Source: DASRHY01 sp046765875 (GTDB taxonomy: Bacteria > Actinomycetota > Actinomycetes > Propionibacteriales > Kribbellaceae). Taken from it: 39,012 bases of DNA. The notes under the pieces are model-generated. The model was not told the origin of the DNA and searched no databases. It worked only from the letters and a program-made list of their open reading frames with translations. The translations under genes were made by a program, and so were the position numbers. Below are positions 7,219 to 14,434 of this stretch, piece by piece; the first letter of the stretch is position 1; each line of letters begins with the position of its first letter. The stretch is from the NCBI GenBank assembly GCA_046765875.1, contig JBKPSJ010000355.1, forward strand, positions 1-39,012. Direction: 5' to 3'.

Positions 7219-7947
7219 CTAGAGGCCCACGATGTCGAGCAACTGGCCCAGCTCCTTGGCATCCAGCTCGCGCAGCCCGCCGGTGCGCAGGTTGCCTCGG
7301 CGTACCGGACCGATCGCGGTACGGGTGAGCCGCGTGACGGGGTGACCGACTGCGTCGAACATCCGCCGTACGATCCGGTTGCGGCCCTCATGCAGCGACA
7401 TCTCGACCAGGGTCCGGCCGGGCGTCTTGGACATGATCTTGACCGTGTCCGCACGGGCCGGACCGTCGTCGAGCTCGACACCGTCCAGCATCCGCCGGAT
7501 GGTGCCGGGCTTGAGCATCCCCTCGACCTCCGCGACGTACGTTTTCGACACCTCGTACGACGGATGGGCGAGCCGGTGCGCGAACTCGCCGTGGTTCGTG
7601 AGCAGCAGCAGGCCCTCGGTGTCGGTGTCGAGCCGGCCGACGTGGTACAGCCGCTCGGCCCGGTCCGTCACGTAGTCGGCGATGCTGGGCCGACCCTGCG
7701 GGTCCGACATCGTGGTGACCACGCCGCGGGGTTTGTTGAGGACGAGGTACGCGTGCGGGCTGACCGGCGGGATCCGCTCGCCGTCGACTCGGATGACCGA
7801 CGCGCTCGGGTCGACCCGCAGGCCGAACTCGGTGACGACCTGGCCGTCGACCTCGACCCGGCGCTGCTCGATCAGGTGCTCGGCACTGCGCCGGCTGGCG
7901 ACGCCTGCCTGGGCCAGCACCTTCTGCAGCCGGATCGGCTCAGCCAT
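7219..7947 (-). CDS. rluB: 23S rRNA pseudouridine synthase, RluB family
   Basis: A 242-residue enzyme that isomerises uridine to pseudouridine in rRNA, here most likely of the RluB/RsuA group. The N-terminal S4 RNA-binding domain (about residues 5-50, RLQKVLAQAGVASRRSAE) precedes the synthase domain. The latter holds YLVLNKPRGVVTT and the catalytic motif GRLDTDTEGLLLLTN with Asp107. It is the last gene of the parA-scpA-scpB set and its start overlaps the scpB end by eight bases, implying translational coupling. The same order scpA-scpB-rluB occurs in Mycobacterium, as I recall. Confidence 0.92.
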   Translation of the reverse strand: MAEPIRLQKVLAQAGVASRRSAEHLIEQRRVEVDGQVVTEFGLRVDPSASVIRVDGERIPPVSPHAYLVLNKPRGVVTTMSDPQGRPSIADYVTDRAERLYHVGRLDTDTEGLLLLTNHGEFAHRLAHPSYEVSKTYVAEVEGMLKPGTIRRMLDGVELDDGPARADTVKIMSKTPGRTLVEMSLHEGRNRIVRRMFDAVGHPVTRLTRTAIGPVRRGNLRTGGLRELDAKELGQLLDIVGL

Positions 7948-9184
7948 GGCTCGGCTGGGCCTCCTCTGTCTCCTGTGCGGGGCTCGCCTCTGCGGGTGTC
8001 GTCTCCGGCGGCCGGGCTTCGTCCTCGATGTCGTCCATCTCGGGCAGGTACGGGGCGAGCTCGGGCAGGTCGTCGATGCCCTGCATGCCCATCCGCTCCA
8101 GGAAGTACGAGGTGGTCCGGTACAGCGTCGCCTGGGACTCGGTATCGGTGCCGGCCTCCTCCACCAGCCCGCGGGTGACGAGCGTACGCATCACGCCGTC
8201 GACGTTGACGCCACGGATCGCGGACACCCTGGCACGGCTGACCGGCTGCTTGTACGCGACCACCGACAGCGTCTCGAGTGCCGCCTGGGTGAGGCGAGCG
8301 TGCTGGCCGTCGAGGACGAACCTCTCGACGTACGCCGCGGTGTCGTCGCGGGTGTAGTACCGCCAGCCGCCGGCGACCTCCCGAAGGTCGAACCCGCGGC
8401 CCTGCTGGGTGTACTCGGCCGACAAGGCCGTGAGCGCATCCGCGACGTCAGTGGTCGCGCGTCCGACGGCGCGGGCGAGAGTGATCGCGGGAAGGGGCTC
8501 GTCACTCACCATCAGAATCGCCTCGATCGCCCGGCGCATCGTCTCGTCGTCGACAGTCTCCTCAGGCCCGACCGGAACCTCCGTCTGCCCAGCCCGCCCC
8601 TTGCCGTCCTCGGAGGCACGCCCGTCAACCCCATCCCCCGCCTCGCCAGGCTCGCCAGGCTCGGCGGGCTCGGCCGATTCGACTGGCTCGACCGGCTCTG
8701 CGCGGTACGCGGGCTCAGACGGGTCCGCTGGGTCGGCGAGTTCGGTTGGTTCGGTTGGTTCGGTTGGTTCGGTTGGGTCGGTTGGGTCGGTTGGGTCGGC
8801 GGGATCCGACGGTTCAGCGGGCTCCGGCGGGTCGGGGTGGAGCGGGTCGGATGGGTCGGAGGGGTTGGGGTTGAGAGCGGGATCGAACGAGTTGGTGACC
8901 TGGGTTGCTGGTTCGAGGCCCTCTGAAGGTGTCGGCTCGGGTGGGGTTGGTGGTACGGGTGGGCGTGCCGGATCCGGAGACGGGATGGGGCTGCCGGGAT
9001 CGACCGGGGACGACGGATCGCGCGGCTGGGTCGGGTCGGCCGGGTTGGACGGGTCGACCGGGACGGTCGGATCGGGGGGCGCGGTCGGGTCCGACGGGTC
9101 GCCTGGACCGCTGGAGTCGCCGGCGGGTGCGGAGGTCAGGTCGGCGCCGTCGTCGACAAAGGACTCTGTCGGGTGGTCGGTCAT
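7940..9184 (-). CDS. scpB: Segregation and condensation protein B with a long Pro/Asp/Glu-rich N-terminus
   Basis: ScpB, the kite-type winged-helix subunit that binds ScpA and the SMC condensin. The recognisable domain starts near residue 213 (DETMRRAIEAILMVSDEPLP) and runs to about 385, with FDLREVAGGWRYYTRDD, LTQAALETLSVVAYKQPVSR and VMRTLVTRGLVEE. In front lies a region of about 210 residues made of DPT, EPT, DPS and similar triplets, predicted disordered and very acidic. It is encoded partly by tandem 9-bp repeats. Typical ScpB is about half this size. The GTG start at 9184 overlaps the scpA stop. A start nearer the domain cannot be ruled out, but the repeat region keeps the frame open. 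Confidence 0.9.
   Translation of the reverse strand: MTDHPTESFVDDGADLTSAPAGDSSGPGDPSDPTAPPDPTVPVDPSNPADPTQPRDPSSPVDPGSPIPSPDPARPPVPPTPPEPTPSEGLEPATQVTNSFDPALNPNPSDPSDPLHPDPPEPAEPSDPADPTDPTDPTEPTEPTEPTELADPADPSEPAYRAEPVEPVESAEPAEPGEPGEAGDGVDGRASEDGKGRAGQTEVPVGPEETVDDETMRRAIEAILMVSDEPLPAITLARAVGRATTDVADALTALSAEYTQQGRGFDLREVAGGWRYYTRDDTAAYVERFVLDGQHARLTQAALETLSVVAYKQPVSRARVSAIRGVNVDGVMRTLVTRGLVEEAGTDTESQATLYRTTSYFLERMGMQGIDDLPELAPYLPEMDDIEDEARPPETTPAEASPAQETEEAQPSHG
8741..8794. repeat. Tandem 9-bp repeat inside scpB
   Basis: Four copies of TTCGGTTGG followed by two of GTCGGTTGG, in perfect 9-bp register. On the minus strand each unit encodes a three-residue P-T-E or P-T-D step. Being a multiple of three, copy-number change would keep the scpB frame. 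Confidence 0.9.
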
Positions 9185-10236
9185 CAGGCGTCGTCCGTCT
9201 GTTCGGTGGGTGTCTGTTCGGTGGGTGTCTGGTCGGTGGGTGTCTGGTCGTCGTCGATCGGGTCGAGATCGGTCGGCCCGAGATCGGTCAGTTCGAGATC
9301 AGTGGATTCGAGGTCCTCGGTGGTCTCGGTGTCTTCGGCCTCGTCGTCCTTGTGAGCGTCGGGCGGGAGGTCGTATGCGTCCCCTACCTCGACGGCACCG
9401 GTGTCGGAGCCGGTCCACCGTACTGTGAGCTCGCCAAGCGGCATCACCTGGTCGAACGCGACCGCGCCCTCGCGGAAGAGCTCCAGCAATGCAAGGAACC
9501 GGCAGACCGTCGTGACCATGTCGGGCGAGTCCGACACAAGCGCACGGAACGACGTACTGCGATGTGTCCTCAGCCGATCCACGATCAGCGCGGCCTGCTC
9601 GCGTACCGTCACCACGGGCGCGTGGAGGTGAGCCAGCGACAACTCGGGCACCGGCTTCGGCGCCAGCGCAGCGGCGGCGAGCGCCGCGAGGCCGGCCGGG
9701 TCGATGCCGATCAGCACCTCCGGCAGCAGCGCGGCGAACCGCGGCTCCATGCTCACCGACCGCGGGAACCGCTTGGACTCCTCGGCCATCCGGCCGTGGA
9801 TCAGGGCGGCGATCTGCTTGAACGCCCGGTATTGCAGCAGCCGCGCGAACAGCAGGTCACGCGCCTCCAGCAGCGCCAGGTCCTCCGAATCCTCGACGTC
9901 GCCCTGCGGCAACAGCCGGGCCGCCTTGAGGTCGAGCAGCGTCGACGCGACCAGCAGGAACTCCGAGGTCTGGTCCAGGTCCCAGTCGGCGCCCATCGCC
10001 TTGATGTGCGCGATGAAGTCGTCGGTGACCTGCGAGAGCGCGACCTCGGTGATGTCGAGCTTGTGCTTGCTGATGAGCTGGAGCAGGAGGTCGAACGGTC
10101 CCTCGAAGTTCTCCAGGTGGACGCTGAACCCCTTGGCGGGCAGCGTCGCCTCCGCCGGGTCGTCCGCGGTGGGCCTCGGCAGATCGATGGGCAGCTCGGT
10201 CGTGTCAGTGGTGGATCGCGTCATCGTCCCCGTCAT
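9184..10236 (-). CDS. scpA: Segregation and condensation protein A (kleisin)
   Basis: ScpA, the kleisin that bridges SMC heads and carries ScpB. The family signature FSVHLENFEGPFDLLLQLIS lies near residues 37-56, followed by KLDITEVALSQVTDDFIAH and FLLVASTLLDLKAARLLP. The C-terminal winged helix includes VVTVREQAALIVDRL and VTTVCRFLALLELFREG. After about residue 290 the protein becomes an acidic, low-complexity tail of repeated TPTDQ/TPTEQ steps encoded by 15-bp repeats. At 350 residues it is longer than usual because of this tail. ATG 10236 is used; ATG 10224 is also possible. It lies six bases after the RHH-like gene and overlaps scpB by one base. Confidence 0.93.
   Translation of the reverse strand: MTGTMTRSTTDTTELPIDLPRPTADDPAEATLPAKGFSVHLENFEGPFDLLLQLISKHKLDITEVALSQVTDDFIAHIKAMGADWDLDQTSEFLLVASTLLDLKAARLLPQGDVEDSEDLALLEARDLLFARLLQYRAFKQIAALIHGRMAEESKRFPRSVSMEPRFAALLPEVLIGIDPAGLAALAAAALAPKPVPELSLAHLHAPVVTVREQAALIVDRLRTHRSTSFRALVSDSPDMVTTVCRFLALLELFREGAVAFDQVMPLGELTVRWTGSDTGAVEVGDAYDLPPDAHKDDEAEDTETTEDLESTDLELTDLGPTDLDPIDDDQTPTDQTPTEQTPTEQTDDA
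9198..9242. repeat. Three 15-bp tandem repeats at the scpA 3' end
   Basis: Units at 9198-9212, 9213-9227 and 9228-9242, the first two identical (TCTGTTCGGTGGGTG) and the third with one change. They encode the repeated QTPTE/QTPTD steps of the ScpA tail. Confidence 0.85.
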
Positions 10237-10242
10237 CGTGCC

Positions 10243-10593
10243 TTATTGGGCGCGGAGCCGCTGCACCAGGACCGACTCGCCGCCTCGTTCGACGAAGTCG
10301 GCCAGTACCACATCGATCGCCTCCCGGACGATCCGGCCGCGGTCGGCCGCCAGGCTGTGCTCGGCGCGCAGGGCCAGCCTGGCCTGTTCCAGACCGAGCA
10401 GCTCGTCCTCGGTTACGTACACGGTGATCTTCGTGTCGTGCTTGACCCGTCCGCTCGAGCGTCGCTCGTCGGACCTGGCATGCCGGCCGCCGCGCGGGCG
10501 TACCGACGGGTCGGCCGCGGCGGAGGCGCCGTCGGATGAGCCGTTCGCCGATGCCGCCCCTCCGAACAGCTCACTGGCACCCGGCAGGCTCAC
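10243..10593 (-). CDS. Small ribbon-helix-helix-like protein between parA and scpA
   Basis: A 116-residue protein. The first 50 residues are Ser/Gly/Arg-rich and look disordered. The C-terminal half reads TKITVYVTEDELLGLEQARL (strand plus helix), then GRIVREAIDVVLADF (second helix), the pattern of ribbon-helix-helix DNA-binding proteins. The GTG start at 10593 lies inside the parA stop (GTGA overlap), so translation is coupled to parA. RHH proteins are common partners of ParA ATPases in plasmid partition cassettes, so a role as ParA's DNA-binding partner is a reasonable inference. It is not a proven function. I do not know a named family for it. Confidence 0.78.
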   Translation of the reverse strand: MSLPGASELFGGAASANGSSDGASAAADPSVRPRGGRHARSDERRSSGRVKHDTKITVYVTEDELLGLEQARLALRAEHSLAADRGRIVREAIDVVLADFVERGGESVLVQRLRAQ

Positions 10594-11705
10594 CCGGCGG
10601 GACAACGCGCCAGCACCTCCCTGGCCAGGTCGCGATACTGCGTCGCGGCCGCGGACGTCGGGGCGTACGTCGTGATCGGCTCGCCGACCACGGTGGTCTC
10701 GGGGAACTTGACGGTACGCCGGATGACCGTGTGGAAGACCCGCTCGTCGAAGGCCTGGACCACTCGGTCGAGAACTTCGCGCGCGTGTGTCGTACGGCCG
10801 TCGAACATGGTGCCGAGGATGCCGACGATCTCGAGCTTCGGATTCAGCCGGTCCTGGACCTTGCTGATCGTGTCGGTGAGCATGGCCAGCCCGCGCAGTG
10901 CGAAGAACTCGCACTCCAGCGGCACGATGATGCCGTCCGACGCGGTGAGTGCGTTCACCGTCAGCAGGCCGAGGCTGGGCGCACAGTCGATCAGGATCAC
11001 GTCGTACGACGGCAGGATCGGCTCGAGCACCCGCTGCAGGGTGTACTCGCGGGCGACCTCCTGGACCAGCTGCACCTCGGCCGCGGACAGGTCGATGTTG
11101 GCCGGCAGCAGGTCGAGGTTCGGCACCCGGGTCTTCTTCATCACCTCCTCGAAGGTGATGTCGCGCTGCATCAACAGGTTGTAGACCGAGACGTCGAGGT
11201 CGTGCGGCTGCACACCGAGGCCGATCGACGCCGAGCCCTGCGGATCGAAGTCGATCAGCAGCACCTTTCTGCCGCTCTCGGCGATCGCCGCGCCCAGGTT
11301 GATCGTGGTGGTGGTCTTCCCGACGCCACCCTTCTGATTGCACATCGCGATCACCTGCGCCGGCCCGAGCTTGGTGGGCGGGGCGATCGGTGGCAGGTGC
11401 GGCAGTGGGCGACCGGTCGGGCCGAGCTTCATGGCGGATCCCCCGTTCTCGAACTCCGACCCCGTGGCGTCGTCCTTCTCCGGCGTCGCGGTCGGCCTGG
11501 ACATCTCGGCGTACTCGGGCTTGAGCGGCTGCCGTGCCGCCGTCTGGCCGTTGCCCGCAGCACCCGACTGCCCGGCCGGCGAACCGGGCTGGTTCCCGTT
11601 CTTGTCAGCGCTCAGACGCGGCCGGCTGGACGGTTGGTGCGGGGAAGTCGACGGGGTCACCGGGGCCGTGCTCTGCGGTGTTCCAGGAAATGTCGACTCG
11701 TTCAC
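10590..11705 (-). CDS. ParA family chromosome-partitioning ATPase
   Basis: A ParA/Soj/MinD-type P-loop ATPase. The deviant Walker A motif KGGVGKTT is at residues 125-132, Walker A' follows in LLIDFDPQGSAS, and Walker B in DVILIDCAPSLGLLT. The first 105 or so residues are Pro/Ser/Gln-rich and predicted disordered; Met92 (MKLGPTGRP) is a possible alternative start. It heads the operon with the RHH-like protein, ScpA, ScpB and RluB. It is not the oriC-linked parAB pair, since no ParB is adjacent; the same scp-linked paralogue exists in other actinobacteria. It probably binds DNA non-specifically as an ATP-bound dimer, and its cargo is unknown. Upstream, 11706-11860 holds no recognisable gene. 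Confidence 0.9.
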   Translation of the reverse strand: MNESTFPGTPQSTAPVTPSTSPHQPSSRPRLSADKNGNQPGSPAGQSGAAGNGQTAARQPLKPEYAEMSRPTATPEKDDATGSEFENGGSAMKLGPTGRPLPHLPPIAPPTKLGPAQVIAMCNQKGGVGKTTTTINLGAAIAESGRKVLLIDFDPQGSASIGLGVQPHDLDVSVYNLLMQRDITFEEVMKKTRVPNLDLLPANIDLSAAEVQLVQEVAREYTLQRVLEPILPSYDVILIDCAPSLGLLTVNALTASDGIIVPLECEFFALRGLAMLTDTISKVQDRLNPKLEIVGILGTMFDGRTTHAREVLDRVVQAFDERVFHTVIRRTVKFPETTVVGEPITTYAPTSAAATQYRDLAREVLARCPAG

Positions 11706-11860
11706 AACTCGTCAAACCTTTCAACCGATACGCGCGATCGCAGCGACTGTAAGCGGTCGCTACCGGCCCAGCAAGCAGGGTCGCGGCGAGCCGTCGAGGC
11801 GCCCGCTATCCGGTCCATCCCGTCCGCTCACGCCCCGACGCCCCCGCCAACCCATCGCCC

Positions 11861-11888
11861 CGCTGGCCCATCGGCCGCCAGGCCAGCG
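11861..11888 (-). terminator. Candidate hairpin terminator after the citrate synthase gene
   Basis: CGCTGGCC (11861-11868) and GGCCAGCG (11881-11888) form a perfect 8-bp GC-rich stem with a 12-base loop. It lies 23 bases beyond the stop of the minus-strand citrate synthase gene. There is no U-tract, which is common for terminators in GC-rich actinobacteria. Confidence 0.5.
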
Positions 11889-11910
11889 GTCGGTGAGTGG
11901 TCGGGGCGGG

Positions 11911-13107
11911 TTAGGGGATCGGTGGGCCGGTGTAGATGGCGCGCGGGCGGAGCAGGGTGCCGTGCTCGTACTCCTCTAGCGCGTGGGCCAGCCAGCCGGC
12001 GGTACGGGCGACGGCGAAGATCGCCTCGCCGGCGCCGGGCTCCATCTCGCAGACCGCGGTCAGCGTCGCCAGTGCCAGGTCGATGTTCGGCGCCGGTAAC
12101 CGCCGTTCGTCGGCCTCGGCCACCACCGCCTGTGCCAGTTCGAGTCGCTCATGTCCCTGCGCAGCCTCCGAGATCAGTTCGAACAGCCGGGTCGCCCGGC
12201 CGTCCCCGGACTTGTACACCGTGTGACCGAGCCCCGGGATCCGCTGGCCGCGCCGCAGCCACTCGCCGATCGCCTGCGGCACCTGCGCCGGATCGGTCAG
12301 CTCCTGCAGCAGCCGTTCCACGGCGAAGGACGCGCCGCCATGCATCGGCCCGCCCAAGGCTCCCAGTCCCGTGCTGACCACGGCGTACGGGTCGGCCCGA
12401 GCCGACGCGGCCGCCCGCACCGCCAGCGTCGACGCAGCCAACTCATGATCCGCGAGCAACACCAGTGCGCCATCCAGTGCCCGTACCAGCCCAGGTTCGG
12501 CCGCCCGCGACGTCAGCGCGCACCACAACCGATCCGCCACCCCATGGCCGGCGGCGGGCGGCGCTGGTGGGCCGATGAGGATGGGGAGGGCGTCGATCAT
12601 GCCGGCGATCAGGCGGCGGCCGGTGCCCGCGACTGCCTCGGGTTCGAGGTGGAACCGGAGCGGGTCGGTGGCAGCCAGCGTGGCCGTGATCACTTGTAGC
12701 CGGTCCAGTGGCGGTACGCCGGCCGGTAGACCCGACTGCGCCGCCACAGCAGCCTGCACGCCGCCATCAGCGGCCTCCCAGGCCTCCGCGACGAGCTCAC
12801 CCGACCACAGCAGCGCGGCGACCTCCTCGAACACGTGTGAGCCCGCCAGGGCCAGTGCGTCGTGGCCGCGGTAGTAGGGTCGGTCCACTCCGAGTGCGGT
12901 GATCGCCGACTCGATCCGCAGGTCCGGCCCGGGCCGGGGGCGGCTCCGCGCGGCGAGTTCGTCGATCTCGGCCGCGTCGAACAGGCTGCGCCGCCCGTCG
13001 GCATCGCGCCGCCGGTGCAGCAGACCGCGGCTGACGTAGGCGTACAGCGTTGCCGGCTTGACGCCCAGCCGCTCGGCCGCCTCGGCCGCGCCGATCCACC
13101 GCTTCAT
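11911..13107 (-). CDS. Citrate synthase family protein with N-terminal helix-turn-helix
   Basis: A 398-residue two-part protein. Residues 3-55 are a MerR/excisionase-like helix-turn-helix (WIGAAEAAERLGVKPATLYA, then SRGLLHRRRD). From about residue 70 it is a citrate synthase fold with the condensation triad in place: His221 (LADHELAAST), His295 (GLGHTVYKSGDGR) and Asp343 (PNIDLAL), plus Arg304 and the GGPMHGGA loop. It could condense acetyl-CoA or propionyl-CoA with oxaloacetate or another oxoacid; the substrate is not clear. The usual GHRVYK is GHTVYK here. ATG 13107 has AGGAG nine bases upstream. It diverges from the HMGL-like gene over an AT-rich dyad that its HTH may bind (inference). Confidence 0.85.
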   Translation of the reverse strand: MKRWIGAAEAAERLGVKPATLYAYVSRGLLHRRRDADGRRSLFDAAEIDELAARSRPRPGPDLRIESAITALGVDRPYYRGHDALALAGSHVFEEVAALLWSGELVAEAWEAADGGVQAAVAAQSGLPAGVPPLDRLQVITATLAATDPLRFHLEPEAVAGTGRRLIAGMIDALPILIGPPAPPAAGHGVADRLWCALTSRAAEPGLVRALDGALVLLADHELAASTLAVRAAASARADPYAVVSTGLGALGGPMHGGASFAVERLLQELTDPAQVPQAIGEWLRRGQRIPGLGHTVYKSGDGRATRLFELISEAAQGHERLELAQAVVAEADERRLPAPNIDLALATLTAVCEMEPGAGEAIFAVARTAGWLAHALEEYEHGTLLRPRAIYTGPPIP

Positions 13108-13125
13108 CTGTGGCGCTCCTCACGC

Positions 13126-13148
13126 AATATTGATTAGCGATCAATATT
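13126..13148. promoter_or_regulatory. AT-rich 23-bp operator-like dyad in the divergent promoter region
   Basis: AATATTGAT, five bases, then ATCAATATT form a perfect inverted repeat. CAATATTGAT also occurs twice as a direct repeat (13125-13134 and 13142-13151), and ATCAATATTGAT (13140-13151) is itself a 12-bp palindrome. Such AT-rich, highly structured DNA stands out in this GC-rich genome. It sits between the citrate synthase and HMGL-like starts, where one regulator could control both. Confidence 0.7.
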
Positions 13149-13210
13149 GATAGATATCGATTCGCATCGTCAAGCTATTACACATCCCGACGAGCAGAAG
13201 GACAGACACC

Positions 13211-14434
13211 ATGCCGAAGATCCACTTCCTCGACGTCACCAACCGCGACGGCGTCCAGACGGCCCGGACCGGGCTGTCCAAGTTCGGCAAGACGATGGTC
13301 AACCTGTACCTGTCGCGGCTGGGTGTCGCGCAGTCCGAGATCGGCTTCCCGTTCCTGTTCCACGAGCAGCCGTACGTCCAGGCCCAGGTGGCGCTGGCCG
13401 AGGCCGGCGCGTTCGGCGACCTGCGGCTGTCCGGCTGGTGCCGCGGCGTGGCCGCAGATGTGGACAAGGCACTGCCGCTGGGGCTCCAGCACTACAACCT
13501 GTCGATCTCGACCTCGGACTACATGATCCAGAACAAGTTCCGCGGCCGGCTCGATCGCGCCGCCATCATCCGCGAAATGACCGCCGCGGTCCGGGCCGCC
13601 AAGGACGGCGGCGCCAAGACGATCGGAGTGAACGCCGAGGACGGGTCGCGCACCGACGCCGGCTTCCTCGCCGAGTTCGCCCTGGCCGCCAAGGACGCCG
13701 GCGCCGACCGGGTCCGGTACTGCGACACCATCGGCGGCGACACCCCGGACCGGATCCGGTCCCGGTTCGCCGTACTCGCGAGCAAGATCGGCATCCCGGT
13801 CGAGACGCACTGCCACAACGACCTCGGGATGGCCGTGGCCAACTCGGTGTCCGGCGCGCTCGGCGACCTCGAGGCCGGCCAGGACGCGTGGGTCAACACC
13901 TGCATCAACGGCATCGGTGAGCGGGCCGGCAACGCGGACCTGCTCTCGACGATCCTCGCCTTCAAGCACGGATACGGGCTCGACAACCGAGTTGAGATCG
14001 GCGACGACCTAGACCTGTCCTGGGCGCGTCGGTTCGCACTCTGGGCCGCGTACGCGCTCGGCCAGCCGCTGCCGTACAACCAGGTCGGCACCGGAAGGAA
14101 TGCCTTCGCACACGAGTCCGGCATCCACGCCGACGGCGCACTCAAGGACCATGGCAACTACGAGCTGTACGACGAGGCGACACTCGGCCCGTTCCCACAG
14201 GACTGGCATAGGCAACAGGGCCGCGTAGTTCTCACCGGCGAGTACGGCGGCAAGGCCGGCTTCCGCCACGTCCTGGACGGCCTGGACATCGAGCCAACTC
14301 AAGAAGACCTGTCGTTCAAGCTGGTCCAGCTCTGCAACGCGATGACGAGCCGTCCGCTCACCGACGACGAGATCCGCCTGATCGCCGAGTACCCGCACCA
14401 GCTTGCCCTGATGTTCCCGGGCTACCTCGACTAG
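13211..14434 (+). CDS. Homocitrate/2-isopropylmalate synthase-like acyltransferase (HMGL-like)
   Basis: A 407-residue enzyme of the HMGL-like/LeuA-NifV group, which condense acetyl-CoA with a 2-oxoacid using a divalent metal in a TIM barrel. Seen: FLDVTNRDGVQTAR near residue 7 (catalytic Arg12 and metal ligand Asp13), VETHCHNDLGMAVANS (metal-binding histidines), NGIGERAGNADL and FAHESGIHADGALKD. It lacks the long LeuA regulatory domain. The actual oxoacid (2-oxoglutarate, pyruvate, oxaloacetate or another) cannot be told from sequence; a Re-citrate synthase activity is also conceivable. ATG 13211 has GAAGGA upstream. Its stop overlaps the xerD stop by four bases on the other strand. Confidence 0.85.
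   Translation: MPKIHFLDVTNRDGVQTARTGLSKFGKTMVNLYLSRLGVAQSEIGFPFLFHEQPYVQAQVALAEAGAFGDLRLSGWCRGVAADVDKALPLGLQHYNLSISTSDYMIQNKFRGRLDRAAIIREMTAAVRAAKDGGAKTIGVNAEDGSRTDAGFLAEFALAAKDAGADRVRYCDTIGGDTPDRIRSRFAVLASKIGIPVETHCHNDLGMAVANSVSGALGDLEAGQDAWVNTCINGIGERAGNADLLSTILAFKHGYGLDNRVEIGDDLDLSWARRFALWAAYALGQPLPYNQVGTGRNAFAHESGIHADGALKDHGNYELYDEATLGPFPQDWHRQQGRVVLTGEYGGKAGFRHVLDGLDIEPTQEDLSFKLVQLCNAMTSRPLTDDEIRLIAEYPHQLALMFPGYLD

Noticed and set aside
10243..11343. A 366-residue open frame over parA
   Set aside because: Only the last 116 residues, from GTG 10593, are protein-like; the rest is a shadow of parA in another frame.
11742..11761. AGCGAC-N8-GTCGCT stem upstream of parA
   Set aside because: Only six base pairs in GC-rich DNA and no supporting promoter geometry.
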